A DNA stretch of 64,000 nucleotides from Crenobacter cavernae (GCF_003355495.1 NZ_CP031337.1:873001-937000), one strand, 5' to 3'; counted from the stretch's first letter, positions 7,924 to 16,708 are shown. A program made the numbers and translations. Notes: generated by a model from the sequence alone, not told the origin.

Positions 7924-9660
7924 TCAGCGCGTCATCTGCGCGTACAGCCGCGTCAGCACGTGCGGCAGCGTGTCGGCCTGCTGCACGACGACGAAGCCGT
8001 TGCTGCCGAAGATGTGCGGCAGGTAGGCGCTCGCCTCCTGGTCGACCGTCACGCAGAACGGCGTGACGCCGGCGGCGCGCGCCTCGCGCACCGCTTCGCG
8101 CGTGTCCTCTACCGCGTAGCGGCCGTCGTAATGATCGAGGTCGCTCGGCTTGCCGTCCGACACGATCAGCAGCAATCGCCGCTCGGCCGGCTGCTCGGCC
8201 AACACCGCGGTCGACTGGCGGATCGCCGCGCCCATCCGCGTGTAGTAGCCGGGCCTGAGAGCGAGCACGCGGCCGCGCGTCTCGTCGTCGTAGCGCTCGG
8301 CGAAGTCCTTCAGCACCAGGTAGCGGACCTCCTCGCGCTGGATCGACGAGAAGCCGTACAGGCCGAAGCGGTCGCCGCTCGCGGTCAGCGCCTCGGCGAA
8401 CAAAGTCAAACTATCCCGGATCACGTCGATGATCTTGTGCCCCGTCGGCAGCCGGTTCTCGGTAGACAGCGACAGGTCGGCGAGCAGCAGGCAGGCGAGC
8501 GAACGCTCGCGCTGCGGCCACGCCTGATAGAGGCCGGGTTCGCCGATCGCGTGGCCGCTGTGGCGCTCTACGAAGAAGCGGATCACGCGGTCGAGGTCGA
8601 TGTCCGGGCCGTTGAACTCGCCGTTCTTGCGGCTGCGCTCGGGCGTCAGCGCCTGGAACTGGCGCTGGATGTAGCGTGCTAGGCTACGCAAGCGCTCCGG
8701 TAGAGGCTGGCGGCTCGCGCCGGCAGGCAGCATCGGCTTCAATAGACAGTAGTCGGGCAGCAGCACGTTCTTGCGGCAGTCCCACTCGGGCAGCTTGATC
8801 CCCGGGCCGAGCGGCGTGTCGTCGTTCTCGGTGTGCCACGCGAAGCCGTAGGTCATGCCGCTGGTCGCCGGCGGCGCGTCGTCGCCGTCGATCGCGCCGG
8901 TCGCGCGCGGGCCCTTCTCCTCCTCGCCGCTGCCGCCTTCGCCGCCGCCCTGACTATCGCGGTGGTCGTTGAGGTAGTCCTCCCAGCGCGGCTTGGCCTC
9001 GAACTTGAAGTCGGTCAGCGCGACCTTCTTCTCTTCGCCGGTCTCGTTGTCGGTCTTCTTCGCGCGCGGCCCGTCAGCAGGCGCTTCCGCCGGCGCGGCG
9101 CCGCCCGATTGCTTGTTCGCGCCGGCCTCGGGCTTGGCCTGAGGACGCGGCGGGTTCGGGTGCAGCCACAGCGGAACCGGTGCCAGACCTGAAAGGTTGG
9201 CCGAGGCCGGCTGTCCCTGTTCAGGATTCAACAAGGCGGCGCGCACGGCGAGCTCGACCAACCTTGCGTCGCCCTCCAGGCTTTCCGGGTCGGGACGCAA
9301 GGGCAGGAAGGCGGCGACGAGTTCACGGTACTCGTTCGCCAGCCCCGGCTGGCGCGCGAGGCAAGCTGCTGCGGCGGCGCGGTTGCGCTCAAGCCAATCG
9401 AGATGGCTATCGACCGGCTCGGCCGACAGCGCGGCGAGCCACACGTAGAGCTGGCGGTTCAGGTCGGCGTCGGCAAACAGCGCGATCGATTCGGGCAGGT
9501 AGAGCGTCGCCTCGTCCTGCCAGGCGTGCGCACCGTGGCCGCCGGCCGGCTTGAGTTTGAGCGCCGGGTCGCCGCCGAGCGCGCGGAACAGCACCGGCAG
9601 CAGCGTTTCCATCGCCGACAGCGGCACCGCCGCCTCGGCGTGGACCGGGTAGGCGTTCAT
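7924..9660 (-). CDS. norD: NorD-type VWA-domain activation protein
   Basis: A 578-residue partner of NorQ. In denitrifiers NorQD (like CbbQO) is needed to activate or insert cofactors into nitric oxide reductase. The C-terminal von Willebrand A domain carries the MIDAS motif DLSLS at about 395-399, then RLLLIVSDGKPSDLDHYDGR. The middle is a low-complexity charged linker rich in Glu, Gly and Lys. The start ATG is 10 bp after the norQ stop. No norC or norB flanks the pair, so its client enzyme is elsewhere or different. A TTGGCCGAG repeat at 9197 reads Ser-Ala-Asn. Confidence 0.82.
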   Translation of the reverse strand: MNAYPVHAEAAVPLSAMETLLPVLFRALGGDPALKLKPAGGHGAHAWQDEATLYLPESIALFADADLNRQLYVWLAALSAEPVDSHLDWLERNRAAAAACLARQPGLANEYRELVAAFLPLRPDPESLEGDARLVELAVRAALLNPEQGQPASANLSGLAPVPLWLHPNPPRPQAKPEAGANKQSGGAAPAEAPADGPRAKKTDNETGEEKKVALTDFKFEAKPRWEDYLNDHRDSQGGGEGGSGEEEKGPRATGAIDGDDAPPATSGMTYGFAWHTENDDTPLGPGIKLPEWDCRKNVLLPDYCLLKPMLPAGASRQPLPERLRSLARYIQRQFQALTPERSRKNGEFNGPDIDLDRVIRFFVERHSGHAIGEPGLYQAWPQRERSLACLLLADLSLSTENRLPTGHKIIDVIRDSLTLFAEALTASGDRFGLYGFSSIQREEVRYLVLKDFAERYDDETRGRVLALRPGYYTRMGAAIRQSTAVLAEQPAERRLLLIVSDGKPSDLDHYDGRYAVEDTREAVREARAAGVTPFCVTVDQEASAYLPHIFGSNGFVVVQQADTLPHVLTRLYAQMTR

Positions 9661-9670
9661 CGCGCGCCCC

Positions 9671-10465
9671 TTACGCGGCGAACTGCGCGTTGACGATGGC
9701 GGCCAGCGCGGCGACGGTGTCGGTGTCGTCGGACAGCGGCTCGACGAGCGCGGTGCGGCACGCGAGGCGCGCGGCCATGCCGGCGGCCATCAATTTCGCC
9801 GCGTACACCAGCAAGCGCGTGCTGACGCCCTCTTCGAGGTCGTAACCGGCCAGCCGGCGCAACTGACCGGCGAGCGTGACGAGCTGGCCGATGCGCGCGT
9901 CGTCGAGGCCCGACTCCTGCTTGAGCACCGCGGTCTCGACCTCGGGGCGCGGGAAGTCGAACGACAGCGCGATGAAGCGCTGGCGCGTCGACGGCTTCAA
10001 GGATTTCAGCACGTGCTGGTAGCCCGGGTTGTACGACACGACGAGCATGAAGTTTTTCGGCGCGACCAGCGTCTCGCCGGTGCGCTCGATCGGCAGCACG
10101 CGGCGGTCGTCGGTAAGTGGGTGCAGCACGACGGTGGTATCCTTGCGCGCCTCGACCACCTCGTCGAGGTAGCAGATGCCGCCCTCGCGCACCGCGCGCG
10201 TCAGCGGGCCGTCGACCCAGTAGGTCGCGCCGTCGCCGATCAGGTGGCGGCCGACGAGGTCGGCGGCGGTCAGGTCGTCGTGGCAGGAGACGGTGATCAG
10301 CGGCAGGTTCAGCTTCGCGGCCATGTGCGCGACGAAGCGCGTCTTGCCGCAGCCGGTCGGGCCCTTGATCAGCACCGGCAGCTGCTGGCGCCACGCGGCC
10401 TCGAACAGCTCGCATTCGTCGCCGACCGGCTGGTAGTAGGGCAGTTCGCGCTCGGGGGCGGTCAT
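9671..10465 (-). CDS. norQ: NorQ/CbbQ-type AAA+ ATPase (MoxR group)
   Basis: A 264-residue AAA+ ATPase with Walker A GPTGCGKT (35-42), Walker B ICYLDE (Asp101, Glu102), and the family segment VSYNPGYQHVLKSLKPSTRQRF. NorQ works with NorD as a chaperone-like remodeller of a metalloenzyme. The start is preceded by AAGGAG on the minus strand. The gene is divergent from the binding-protein gene at 10569; the gap holds no clear FNR or NsrR-like site that I can see. CbbQ of the Rubisco system is the main alternative identity, but no Rubisco gene is present. Confidence 0.85.
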   Translation of the reverse strand: MTAPERELPYYQPVGDECELFEAAWRQQLPVLIKGPTGCGKTRFVAHMAAKLNLPLITVSCHDDLTAADLVGRHLIGDGATYWVDGPLTRAVREGGICYLDEVVEARKDTTVVLHPLTDDRRVLPIERTGETLVAPKNFMLVVSYNPGYQHVLKSLKPSTRQRFIALSFDFPRPEVETAVLKQESGLDDARIGQLVTLAGQLRRLAGYDLEEGVSTRLLVYAAKLMAAGMAARLACRTALVEPLSDDTDTVAALAAIVNAQFAA

Positions 10466-10568
10466 GGTGGTGTCTCCTTAGGTTTTATCTCTTGGCCGCT
10501 ATTGTAGAGCGTCGCACCGAGCGAAGCTGCTATCCTGCGCAAAACTCATTCGACATAAACCCGCCCGC

Positions 10569-11279
10569 ATGTCGCTCCCCCGCTTCGCCATCGCCTTCGT
10601 TCTCGCCGCCGCCTGCTGCCCGCTCGGCGCCGAGCCGCTGGTCCTGCACTATTTCGAACGCCCGCCGTTCTACTACTCGCTGCCCAACGGTCAGCCGGCC
10701 GGCCTCGTGGTCGATCGATTGCGCCGTGCACTCGCGCTCTCGGGCCTGCCGTACCGCTGGCAGCAGACGCCGTCGAACCGGCAGCTCGCGCAGATCGAGG
10801 CCGACAGCGGCGCCGACTGCATCGTCGGCTGGTTCCGCACCGCGGAGCGCGAGCGCATCGGCCGCTTCAGCGCACCGCTGTACCGCGACCGGCCGCAGGT
10901 GGCGATCGTCAACGAGAGCCTGCCGCTCGACGGCCCGCCGGCGGTGGCGCGATTGTTGGCCGAGCGGAACGGGATCTTCCTGCGCCGCGAGCGCTTTTCC
11001 TATGGCCACGCGCTCGACGCGCTGTTGGCGGCGAAAAAGCCGCGCGAGATGGCGACCAGCGTGCCGATCGCCGACATGGTGCGCATGGTAGGCGCCGGCC
11101 GCGCCGCCTACACCTTCGTCAGCGCCGAGGAGGCCGAGACGCTGAAGCTCGACGGCGCACGCGCCGTCACGCTGGCCGACATGCCGGCCGGCGAGACGCG
11201 GCATCTGCTGTGCAGCCGGCACGTGCCGGCGGACACGCTGGCGCGGCTCGACGCGGCGCTGCTCAAGCTGGGGGAGTGA
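10569..11279 (+). CDS. Periplasmic solute-binding protein, family 3 (amino-acid-type)
   Basis: A 236-residue protein with a signal peptide (FAIAFVLAAACCPLGAEP, cleavage near residue 21) and the SBP_bac_3 fold: LVLHYFERPPFYYSLPNGQPAGLVVDRLRRAL and ADCIVGWFRTAERERIGRFSAPLY. No permease or ATPase genes are adjacent, so it may be an orphan receptor or serve a transporter encoded elsewhere. No strong ribosome binding site precedes the ATG. It carries a Leu-Ala-Glu copy of the repeat at 10956 and ends 11 bp before the convergent tcdA stop with no terminator between. Confidence 0.75.
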   Translation: MSLPRFAIAFVLAAACCPLGAEPLVLHYFERPPFYYSLPNGQPAGLVVDRLRRALALSGLPYRWQQTPSNRQLAQIEADSGADCIVGWFRTAERERIGRFSAPLYRDRPQVAIVNESLPLDGPPAVARLLAERNGIFLRRERFSYGHALDALLAAKKPREMATSVPIADMVRMVGAGRAAYTFVSAEEAETLKLDGARAVTLADMPAGETRHLLCSRHVPADTLARLDAALLKLGE

Positions 11280-11290
11280 ATCGGGGAGGA

Positions 11291-12070
11291 TCAGCGCTTC
11301 TTCGGGCGCGCGATCGCCTTGAGCGCCTCGGCGACGGCGAACAGGCCGAAGCTCGCGGTCACGACCATACTCGCGCCGAAACCGGCACAGGATAGGCCTT
11401 GTGGCGCGGCGGTGTTCGCGGCGTCGATGTCGCAGGCGGCGGCCTTCGGATAGATGAGCTGCTCGGTCGAATACACGCAGGGCACGCGCATCCTGCCCTC
11501 GCGCGGCAGACCGTAGCGGCGGCGCAGGTTGTAGCGCAGGTTCGACAGCAGCGGGTCGTTCGTCGTCTCGGACAGGTCGCCGACGCGGATCAGCCCCGGG
11601 TTCATCTGGCCGCCGGCGCCGCCGGACACGACGAAGGGCTGGCGATGCTTCACGCACCAGGCGGCGATCGCCGTCTTGATCTTCAGGCTGTCGATCGCGT
11701 CGAACACGAAGTCGTAGCCACGGCCGAGCAACTCGTCGAGGTTGTCCTCGTCGACGAAGTCCTCGACCTCGCTCACCACGCATTCCGGGTTGATCGCGCG
11801 CGCGCGCTCGGCCAAGGCCGAGACTTTCGCCATGCCGAAGTAGGGATCGAGCGCCGGCAACTGGCGGTTGACGTTCGATTCGGCGATATGGTCGAGGTCG
11901 ATCAGCGTCAGATGGCCTATCCCGCTGCGCGCCAGCGCCTCGACCGCCCACGAGCCGACGCCGCCGACGCCGATCACGCACACGTGCGCGGCGGCGAAAC
12001 GCTCGAGAACGTCGTCGCCGTAGAGACGGGCGATGCCGCCGAAACGGCGTTCGAAGTCGGCTTGCGACAT
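11291..12070 (-). CDS. tcdA: tRNA threonylcarbamoyladenosine dehydratase (TcdA/CsdL)
   Basis: ThiF/E1-like ATP-dependent enzyme that cyclises t6A37 of tRNA to ct6A. The nucleotide-binding glycine motif GVGGVGS is at 34-40, and LIDLDHIAESNVNRQLPAL is the usual E1-family continuation. SGGAGGQMNPGLIRVGDLSETTNDPLL is a TcdA signature. The start MSQADFERRFGG (259 residues) matches relatives; an upstream in-frame ATG at 12190 would add a non-conserved extension. The sulfur-relay partner CsdA is not in the window. Confidence 0.92.
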   Translation of the reverse strand: MSQADFERRFGGIARLYGDDVLERFAAAHVCVIGVGGVGSWAVEALARSGIGHLTLIDLDHIAESNVNRQLPALDPYFGMAKVSALAERARAINPECVVSEVEDFVDEDNLDELLGRGYDFVFDAIDSLKIKTAIAAWCVKHRQPFVVSGGAGGQMNPGLIRVGDLSETTNDPLLSNLRYNLRRRYGLPREGRMRVPCVYSTEQLIYPKAAACDIDAANTAAPQGLSCAGFGASMVVTASFGLFAVAEALKAIARPKKR

Positions 12071-12313
12071 GAGGCTTTTTCTCCACACGGAAACGGCAGG
12101 GGCGAAGCATAGCGAATCGCACCGCACAAGGCCAGCGCCGGCGCCCCCACGGCCACGGCAAGGCGCTGAATCGAAAGCGGTTTTCCGCACTGCAGCAACG
12201 GGCGCACCGCTTGGCCTTTCCGAGCGGCGGGCCTATGCTCAGGAAGAGCCCCGGGACGCGTTCGCGCCGCTGGGCTTCGTTTTCCATCAACGTCGAAGTC
12301 AAGGACCCCTCCG

Positions 12314-12541
12314 ATGAAGCCGACGCCGCAATTCGATATCGATCTGGACAAACACTACAACGCCACGGTGGTCATCGCGTGCACCGAATGCGGGCACGAA
12401 ACGCGTCATAACCTCAAAACCCTTCAGCCCAGCGGCGCGCTGCAATGCCAGTGCGGTGCCGATATCTCGATGGACGACAGCGCGGTGGCGCAAGCCTTCC
12501 GGCGCGTAGGTGAAATCAAACAATCTTACGGACTGCAGTAA
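12314..12541 (+). CDS. Small Cys-rich protein, possible zinc ribbon, function unknown
   Basis: A 75-residue protein with CTEC (Cys23, Cys26) and CQC (Cys45, Cys47), spacing that could bind one zinc. The segment between them is polar (GHETRHNLKTLQPSGALQ). An AAGGA lies about 10 bp before the ATG. The gene is divergent from tcdA; the roughly 240-bp gap upstream should hold both promoters, though I see no clear boxes. I do not recognise a named family. Confidence 0.65.
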   Translation: MKPTPQFDIDLDKHYNATVVIACTECGHETRHNLKTLQPSGALQCQCGADISMDDSAVAQAFRRVGEIKQSYGLQ

Positions 12542-12600
12542 ACCCACCTCGGACCTCTGAGCGCCGCTCGGGCGCGCACCGGCCTTGAGAGGCTGGCACA

Positions 12601-12652
12601 ATCGGGTGACCGACCCGATCCCCCTTCGATGGCGACCCCTGGGTCGCCATCG
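12601..12652 (+). other. Two tandem hairpins in the ltaE leader
   Basis: Hairpin 1 (12601-12619) is ATCGGGT / ACCCGAT with a GACCG loop. Hairpin 2 (12627-12652) is a long stem CGATGGCGACC / GGTCGCCATCG with a tight loop and only three T after it. They lie between the Cys-rich gene and ltaE. They could end the upstream transcript or control ltaE; no known riboswitch consensus was recognised. Confidence 0.5.
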
Positions 12653-12703
12653 GCCGTTTACTGACGGTTCACCTACCCGACGAACCCGCAACAAGGAAAA
12701 CCC

Positions 12704-13732
12704 ATGACCTGGATCGACCTCAGGAGCGACACCGTCACCCACCCGACGCCTGCGATGCGCGACGCGATGAGGGACGCCGAAGTCGGCGACGACGTCTACG
12801 GCGACGACCCTAGCGTCAAGGCGCTCGAAGACGCCGCCGCCGGCAAGCTCGGCAAGGAAGCCGCGCTGTTCGTGCCGTCGGGCAACTTCGGCAACCAGCT
12901 CGCGCTCTTGACCCACTGCGACCGCGGCGACGAGGTGATCCTCGGCGACGACTGCCACATCGTCTGGCACGAGACCGGCGGCGCGGCGCTGATCGCCGGC
13001 GTGCAGCTGCGTACGATCGAATCAGACAAGGGCGTGATGCCCATCGACGCGATCCGCCGCAGGATCAGGGTAGGAGAAGACATCCACTGGCCGAAAACCG
13101 GGCTGATCTCTCTCGAGAACGCGCACTCGAACGGCCGCGTGATCCCGCTGTCGGCGATGGCCGAGACGGCCGCGCTCGCGCGCGAGCACCACATCCCGGT
13201 CCATCTGGACGGCGCGCGCGTGTTCAACGCGGCGACGCACCTGAGGTGCGACGTGCGCGAGATCACGCAGCATGCCGACACGGTGATGTTCTGCCTGTCC
13301 AAGGGCCTGGCCGCGCCGGTAGGGTCCATCATCGCCGGCAGCGCCGACTTCGTCCGCCGCGCGCGCCGCAATCGCAAGCTGATGGGCGGCGGGCTGCGTC
13401 AGGCCGGCGTGCTCGCCGCGCCGGGGCTGATCGCACTGAATGAAATGTCTCAAAGGTTGGCCGAGGACCACGACCGGGCGCAAAGCTTGGCCGAGGGGCT
13501 GGCCGCGCTGCCGGGCGTGTCGGTACAGCGTGAAGACGTCCACATCAATCTGGTGTGGTTTCGGCTGCCCGAAAACACCGACGGCGCGGCGCTTGCCGCG
13601 TATCTGCTCGAACGAGGCATCAAGGCCAACCCGCCCGAGGACGGCCTGATGCGCTTCGCGACGCACTGGCAGGTCGACGGCGAAGCCGTCGAACGCACGC
13701 TCGCCGCGATGCGCGCCTTCCTCGCCGGCTGA
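12704..13732 (+). CDS. ltaE: Low-specificity L-threonine aldolase
   Basis: PLP enzyme cleaving L-threonine and L-allo-threonine to glycine and acetaldehyde. At 342 residues it has normal length. Signature parts: MTWIDLRSDTVTHPTPAMRD at the start, the family DDVYGDDPSV, LDGARVFNA, and the PLP-binding Lys200 in CLSKGLAAPVGS. The ATG follows AAGGA. Two copies of the uptake-like repeat (13457 and 13487) lie 30 bp apart, both encoding Leu-Ala-Glu, and a third pair forms its terminator. Confidence 0.95.
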   Translation: MTWIDLRSDTVTHPTPAMRDAMRDAEVGDDVYGDDPSVKALEDAAAGKLGKEAALFVPSGNFGNQLALLTHCDRGDEVILGDDCHIVWHETGGAALIAGVQLRTIESDKGVMPIDAIRRRIRVGEDIHWPKTGLISLENAHSNGRVIPLSAMAETAALAREHHIPVHLDGARVFNAATHLRCDVREITQHADTVMFCLSKGLAAPVGSIIAGSADFVRRARRNRKLMGGGLRQAGVLAAPGLIALNEMSQRLAEDHDRAQSLAEGLAALPGVSVQREDVHINLVWFRLPENTDGAALAAYLLERGIKANPPEDGLMRFATHWQVDGEAVERTLAAMRAFLAG

Positions 13733-13766
13733 GGCCGCTGCGCTTCTTACCCGCCTCCGGACTGAC

Positions 13767-13797
13767 GTTGGCCGAGCGCTTCCTTCGCTCGGCCAAC
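13767..13797 (+). terminator. Hairpin after ltaE built from inverted uptake-like repeats
   Basis: GTTGGCCGAGCG and CGCTCGGCCAAC form a 12-bp stem with a 7-nt CTTCCTT loop. Copies of the 9-mer sit at 13768-13776 and 13788-13796. The 3' flank is only weakly T-rich. Confidence 0.7.
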
Positions 13798-13886
13798 ATT
13801 GCGAAGCAAGCGCCGCGCTGGCCGGATAGGGCGCGATCGCTTAGGCTGCACGCTTCCCCATTGATCCGTCCCGCGTCCCGCACCCG

Positions 13887-15923
13887 ATGAGCGATACCCA
13901 AGACCCCTACCTGTGGCTCGAAGACCTGGAAGGCGAGGAAGCCGCCGCCTGGGTCGCCGGGCAGAACGCGCGCACCCAAGCGCGCCTCGACGCCGACCCG
14001 CGCTTTGCCGGCGTCGCCGGCGCCGTGCTCGCCAACCTGCGCGACACGCGCCAGATCCCGTTCTTCACCGAATACCAGGGCTGGCTGTACAACTTCCACC
14101 AGGACGCCGAGCATCCGCGCGGCGTCTACCGGCGCACCACGCTCGACGGCTATAGAGGCACGGCGCCCGACTGGCAGACCGTGCTCGACATCGACACGCT
14201 CGCCGCCGCCGAGGGCGAGGACTGGTACCTCGACGGCGTGTCGCACTACACGCTCTCGCCCGAACACTGCCTCGTGCACCTGACGCGCGGCGGCCAGGAC
14301 GCGACCGTCAGCCGCGAATACCACCTCGGCCGCCGCGAATTCGTCGACGGCGGCTTTGCCTTCCCCGAGGGCAAGAACCACGTCACCTGGCGCACGCTCG
14401 ACGAAGCCTTCGTCTGCCCGGCCTGGCACGACGAACAGCTGACGCGCGCCGGCTACCCGCGCGAGGTGTGGCTCGCGCGCCGTGGCGAACCGTGGTCGAT
14501 GGCGCGCCGCGTGCTGCAGCTGCCCGAGGACGCGATGATGGCGATCGCGTGGCGCTTCCTCGGCGACGGCGTGAAGCCTGTCGACATCGTCGAGGCGAGC
14601 GATGGCTTCTACAGCAAGCAGTATTTCATTCTTAATAACGACGACGCGCTGAGCCCGCTGCCGCTGCCGGCCAAGGCCGACATCGAGGGCTATCTCAACG
14701 ACGCCTTCATCGTCAGGTTGGCCGAGCCGTGGCGCTGGGCCGACACCGAACACGCGGCCGGCAGCCTCTTGGCCGTGCCGCGCGCGACGCTCGTCGCCGG
14801 CGCAGGTCCGATCGAAGTTCTGCTCGCGCCAACGTCGCGCCAGTCGGTCAGCGGCATCGAGACGACGCGCCGCTTCGTCGTCGTCAACCTGCTCGACAAC
14901 GTGCAGAGCCGCCTCGTCGCCTTCGAGCCGCTCGACACCGGCTGGCGCCGTTTCGAGCTGCCGACGCCCGAGACCGGCGTGATCGAGTTCGTCGACCAGC
15001 CGTGGCAGACCGACATCCTCAGCTACAGCTTCAGCGACTACCTGACGCCAGCCGGCCTGTACCGCGTCGAGCTGCCCGGCGGCGAGCCCGAATGCCTGCG
15101 CGCGCAGCCGGCCGCCTTCGACGCGGGCTCCTACGTCGCCGAGCAATGGCAGGCGAACGCGCCGGACGGCGAAGCCATCCCCTACTTCGTCGTGCGCCGC
15201 CGCGACGCGCCCTTCGACGGCTCGACGCCGACGCTGCTCTACGGCTACGGCGGCTTCGAGGTGCCGATGCTGCCGCACTACGTCGACAACTTCGGCCCGC
15301 ACTGGCTGGAGAAGGGCGGCGCCTTCGTCGTCGCGTGCATCCGCGGCGGCGGCGAGTTCGGCCCGGCCTGGCACCAGGCGGCGCAGCGTGCCAACAAGCC
15401 GGTCAGCTTCGCCGACTTCATCGCCGTCGCCGAAGACCTTGTCGCGCGCGGACTGACTTCATCCAACAAGCTCGCGATCGAGGGCGGCAGCAACGGCGGC
15501 CTGCTCGTCGGCGCGGCGATGGTGATGCGCCCCGATCTGTTCGGCGCGGTGGTCTGCGAAGTGCCGCTCTTGGACATGCTGCGCTATACGGAACTGCACG
15601 CCGGCGCGAGCTGGATAGACGAATACGGCGACCCGGAAGACGAGCTCGAAGCCGAGGCGCTCGCCGCCTATTCGCCTTACCAGCGCGTCGAAAACGGCGT
15701 CGCCTACCCGAGCGTTTTCTTCACCACCAGCGCGCGCGACGACCGCGTCCACCCGGCGCACGCGCGCAAGATGGCGGCCAAGCTGCAGGGACTCGGCCGG
15801 GACGCGCTGTTCTTCGAGACCGGCGGCGGCGGCCACAGCGGCAACACCGACCAGGCGCAGACCGCCGACGAACTCGCGCGCGTGCTCGTCTATCTGTATC
15901 AGCGGCTGATCGACGCCGAGTAA
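13887..15923 (+). CDS. Prolyl oligopeptidase family serine peptidase (S9A)
   Basis: A 678-residue cytoplasmic-type peptidase without a signal peptide. The N-terminal seven-bladed propeller region begins with the typical DPYLWLEDLEGEEAAAWVAGQN. The C-terminal alpha/beta hydrolase holds the triad: Ser535 in GGSNGG, Asp618 or Asp619 in ARDDRVHPAHA, and His650 in GGGGHSG. It cleaves short proline-containing peptides or, in relatives, basic-residue peptides (oligopeptidase B); prolyl specificity is favoured by the overall pattern but not proved. It stands alone, with a terminator on each side. Confidence 0.9.
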   Translation: MSDTQDPYLWLEDLEGEEAAAWVAGQNARTQARLDADPRFAGVAGAVLANLRDTRQIPFFTEYQGWLYNFHQDAEHPRGVYRRTTLDGYRGTAPDWQTVLDIDTLAAAEGEDWYLDGVSHYTLSPEHCLVHLTRGGQDATVSREYHLGRREFVDGGFAFPEGKNHVTWRTLDEAFVCPAWHDEQLTRAGYPREVWLARRGEPWSMARRVLQLPEDAMMAIAWRFLGDGVKPVDIVEASDGFYSKQYFILNNDDALSPLPLPAKADIEGYLNDAFIVRLAEPWRWADTEHAAGSLLAVPRATLVAGAGPIEVLLAPTSRQSVSGIETTRRFVVVNLLDNVQSRLVAFEPLDTGWRRFELPTPETGVIEFVDQPWQTDILSYSFSDYLTPAGLYRVELPGGEPECLRAQPAAFDAGSYVAEQWQANAPDGEAIPYFVVRRRDAPFDGSTPTLLYGYGGFEVPMLPHYVDNFGPHWLEKGGAFVVACIRGGGEFGPAWHQAAQRANKPVSFADFIAVAEDLVARGLTSSNKLAIEGGSNGGLLVGAAMVMRPDLFGAVVCEVPLLDMLRYTELHAGASWIDEYGDPEDELEAEALAAYSPYQRVENGVAYPSVFFTTSARDDRVHPAHARKMAAKLQGLGRDALFFETGGGGHSGNTDQAQTADELARVLVYLYQRLIDAE

Positions 15924-15934
15924 ATCACGTCAAA

Positions 15935-15963
15935 CAAGGTTGGCCGAGGCTCGGCCAACCTTG
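15935..15963 (+). terminator. Hairpin after the oligopeptidase gene built from inverted repeats
   Basis: CAAGGTTGGCCGAG and its exact reverse complement are separated by one G, giving a 14-bp inverted repeat 11 bp after the stop. It holds the 9-mer at 15940 and 15950. No long T run follows. Confidence 0.75.
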
Positions 15964-16282
15964 CTCCCGCCCGCCTGCCCCTCGCCGTTAACGGCGCCCC
16001 TGCTTGATCCCCGGCTGGACTGGCCCGCGCCCGTCCCAGCGACATAAATATGCAAAATAGTTACACATGGCCGGCAATAATAGCCTTTAAGCATAAGTTT
16101 ATCTTCGTCAGAAGATTCTTGTTTGCTAGCATCCCCACAAAATAGCCCGACGGCATGGCGCACGAAGAGGCGCGCCGCGGGCGATAAAGCGTGGGGACGC
16201 AGACATAACACGCCCGCCGCCGACAAGGCCGGGCTGTACGCCGGCGCGCGCCCCGCATCCGCCACAAGACCCAGGACGCGCC
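15964..16282 (+). promoter_or_regulatory. AT-rich upstream region of the pilin operon, with operator-like palindrome copy 3
   Basis: This 319-bp gap has no convincing gene. Its middle (about 16030-16135) is much more AT-rich than the surroundings and should hold the pilin promoter. ATCTTCGTCAGAAGAT at 16101-16116 repeats the palindrome found before the MFS gene. I looked for a sigma-54 pattern (GG-N10-GC with flanks) and did not find a good one. Confidence 0.5.
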
Positions 16283-16708
16283 GTGCCCCTTCCCCGACTC
16301 TCCCGTTCCGGCTTCACGCTGATCGAAGTGCTGATCGTGCTCGCCATCGTCGGCATCCTGCTGGCGGTCGCACTGCCGGCCTACCAGCAATACGTGCAGC
16401 GCAGCCGCCGCGCCGACGCGCACGCCGCGCTGATGGCCGCCAGCCAGAAGCAGAGCCGCTACTTCCTGTTCAACAACGAATTCACCGACAGACTCGCCAG
16501 CCTCGGCGTCTCGGCCGACAGCGATGCGCGTTACTACACGCTCGCCAATCCCGTCTCGGCGGACCGCACCGCCAGCTACAGCATCACCGCGACCGTCGCC
16601 GCCGGCGGCGCACAGGCGAGAGACACCGACTGCACCACGATCACGCTGACCGCGGCCTCCAGCGGCGGCATCGACTACACGCCGGCCGGCTGCTGGGGGC
16701 GCCGATGA
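16283..16708 (+). CDS. Type IV minor pilin, PilE/ComP-like
   Basis: A 141-residue prepilin with a GTG start after AGGA. The class III signal is RSG^FTLIEVLIVLAIVGILL, cleaved after Gly10, with the conserved Glu at mature position 5. The C-terminal part has two Cys (DTDCTTITL and AGCWGR) that probably form the D-region disulfide. Best fit is the PilE minor pilin at one end of fimU-pilVWX-type clusters; ComP, the uptake-sequence receptor of Neisseria, is of the same size and type. It is the first gene of a five-gene operon and overlaps the next by 4 bp. Confidence 0.85.
   Translation: MPLPRLSRSGFTLIEVLIVLAIVGILLAVALPAYQQYVQRSRRADAHAALMAASQKQSRYFLFNNEFTDRLASLGVSADSDARYYTLANPVSADRTASYSITATVAAGGAQARDTDCTTITLTAASSGGIDYTPAGCWGRR

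Noticed and set aside
10466..10568. FNR or NsrR site between norQ and the divergent binding-protein gene
   Set aside because: No TTGAT-N4-ATCAA or similar palindrome could be found in the gap.
15964..16282. Possible small gene or tRNA in the gap before the pilin operon
   Set aside because: No cloverleaf, no codon-biased frame and no ribosome binding site; the AT-rich stretch fits a promoter region.
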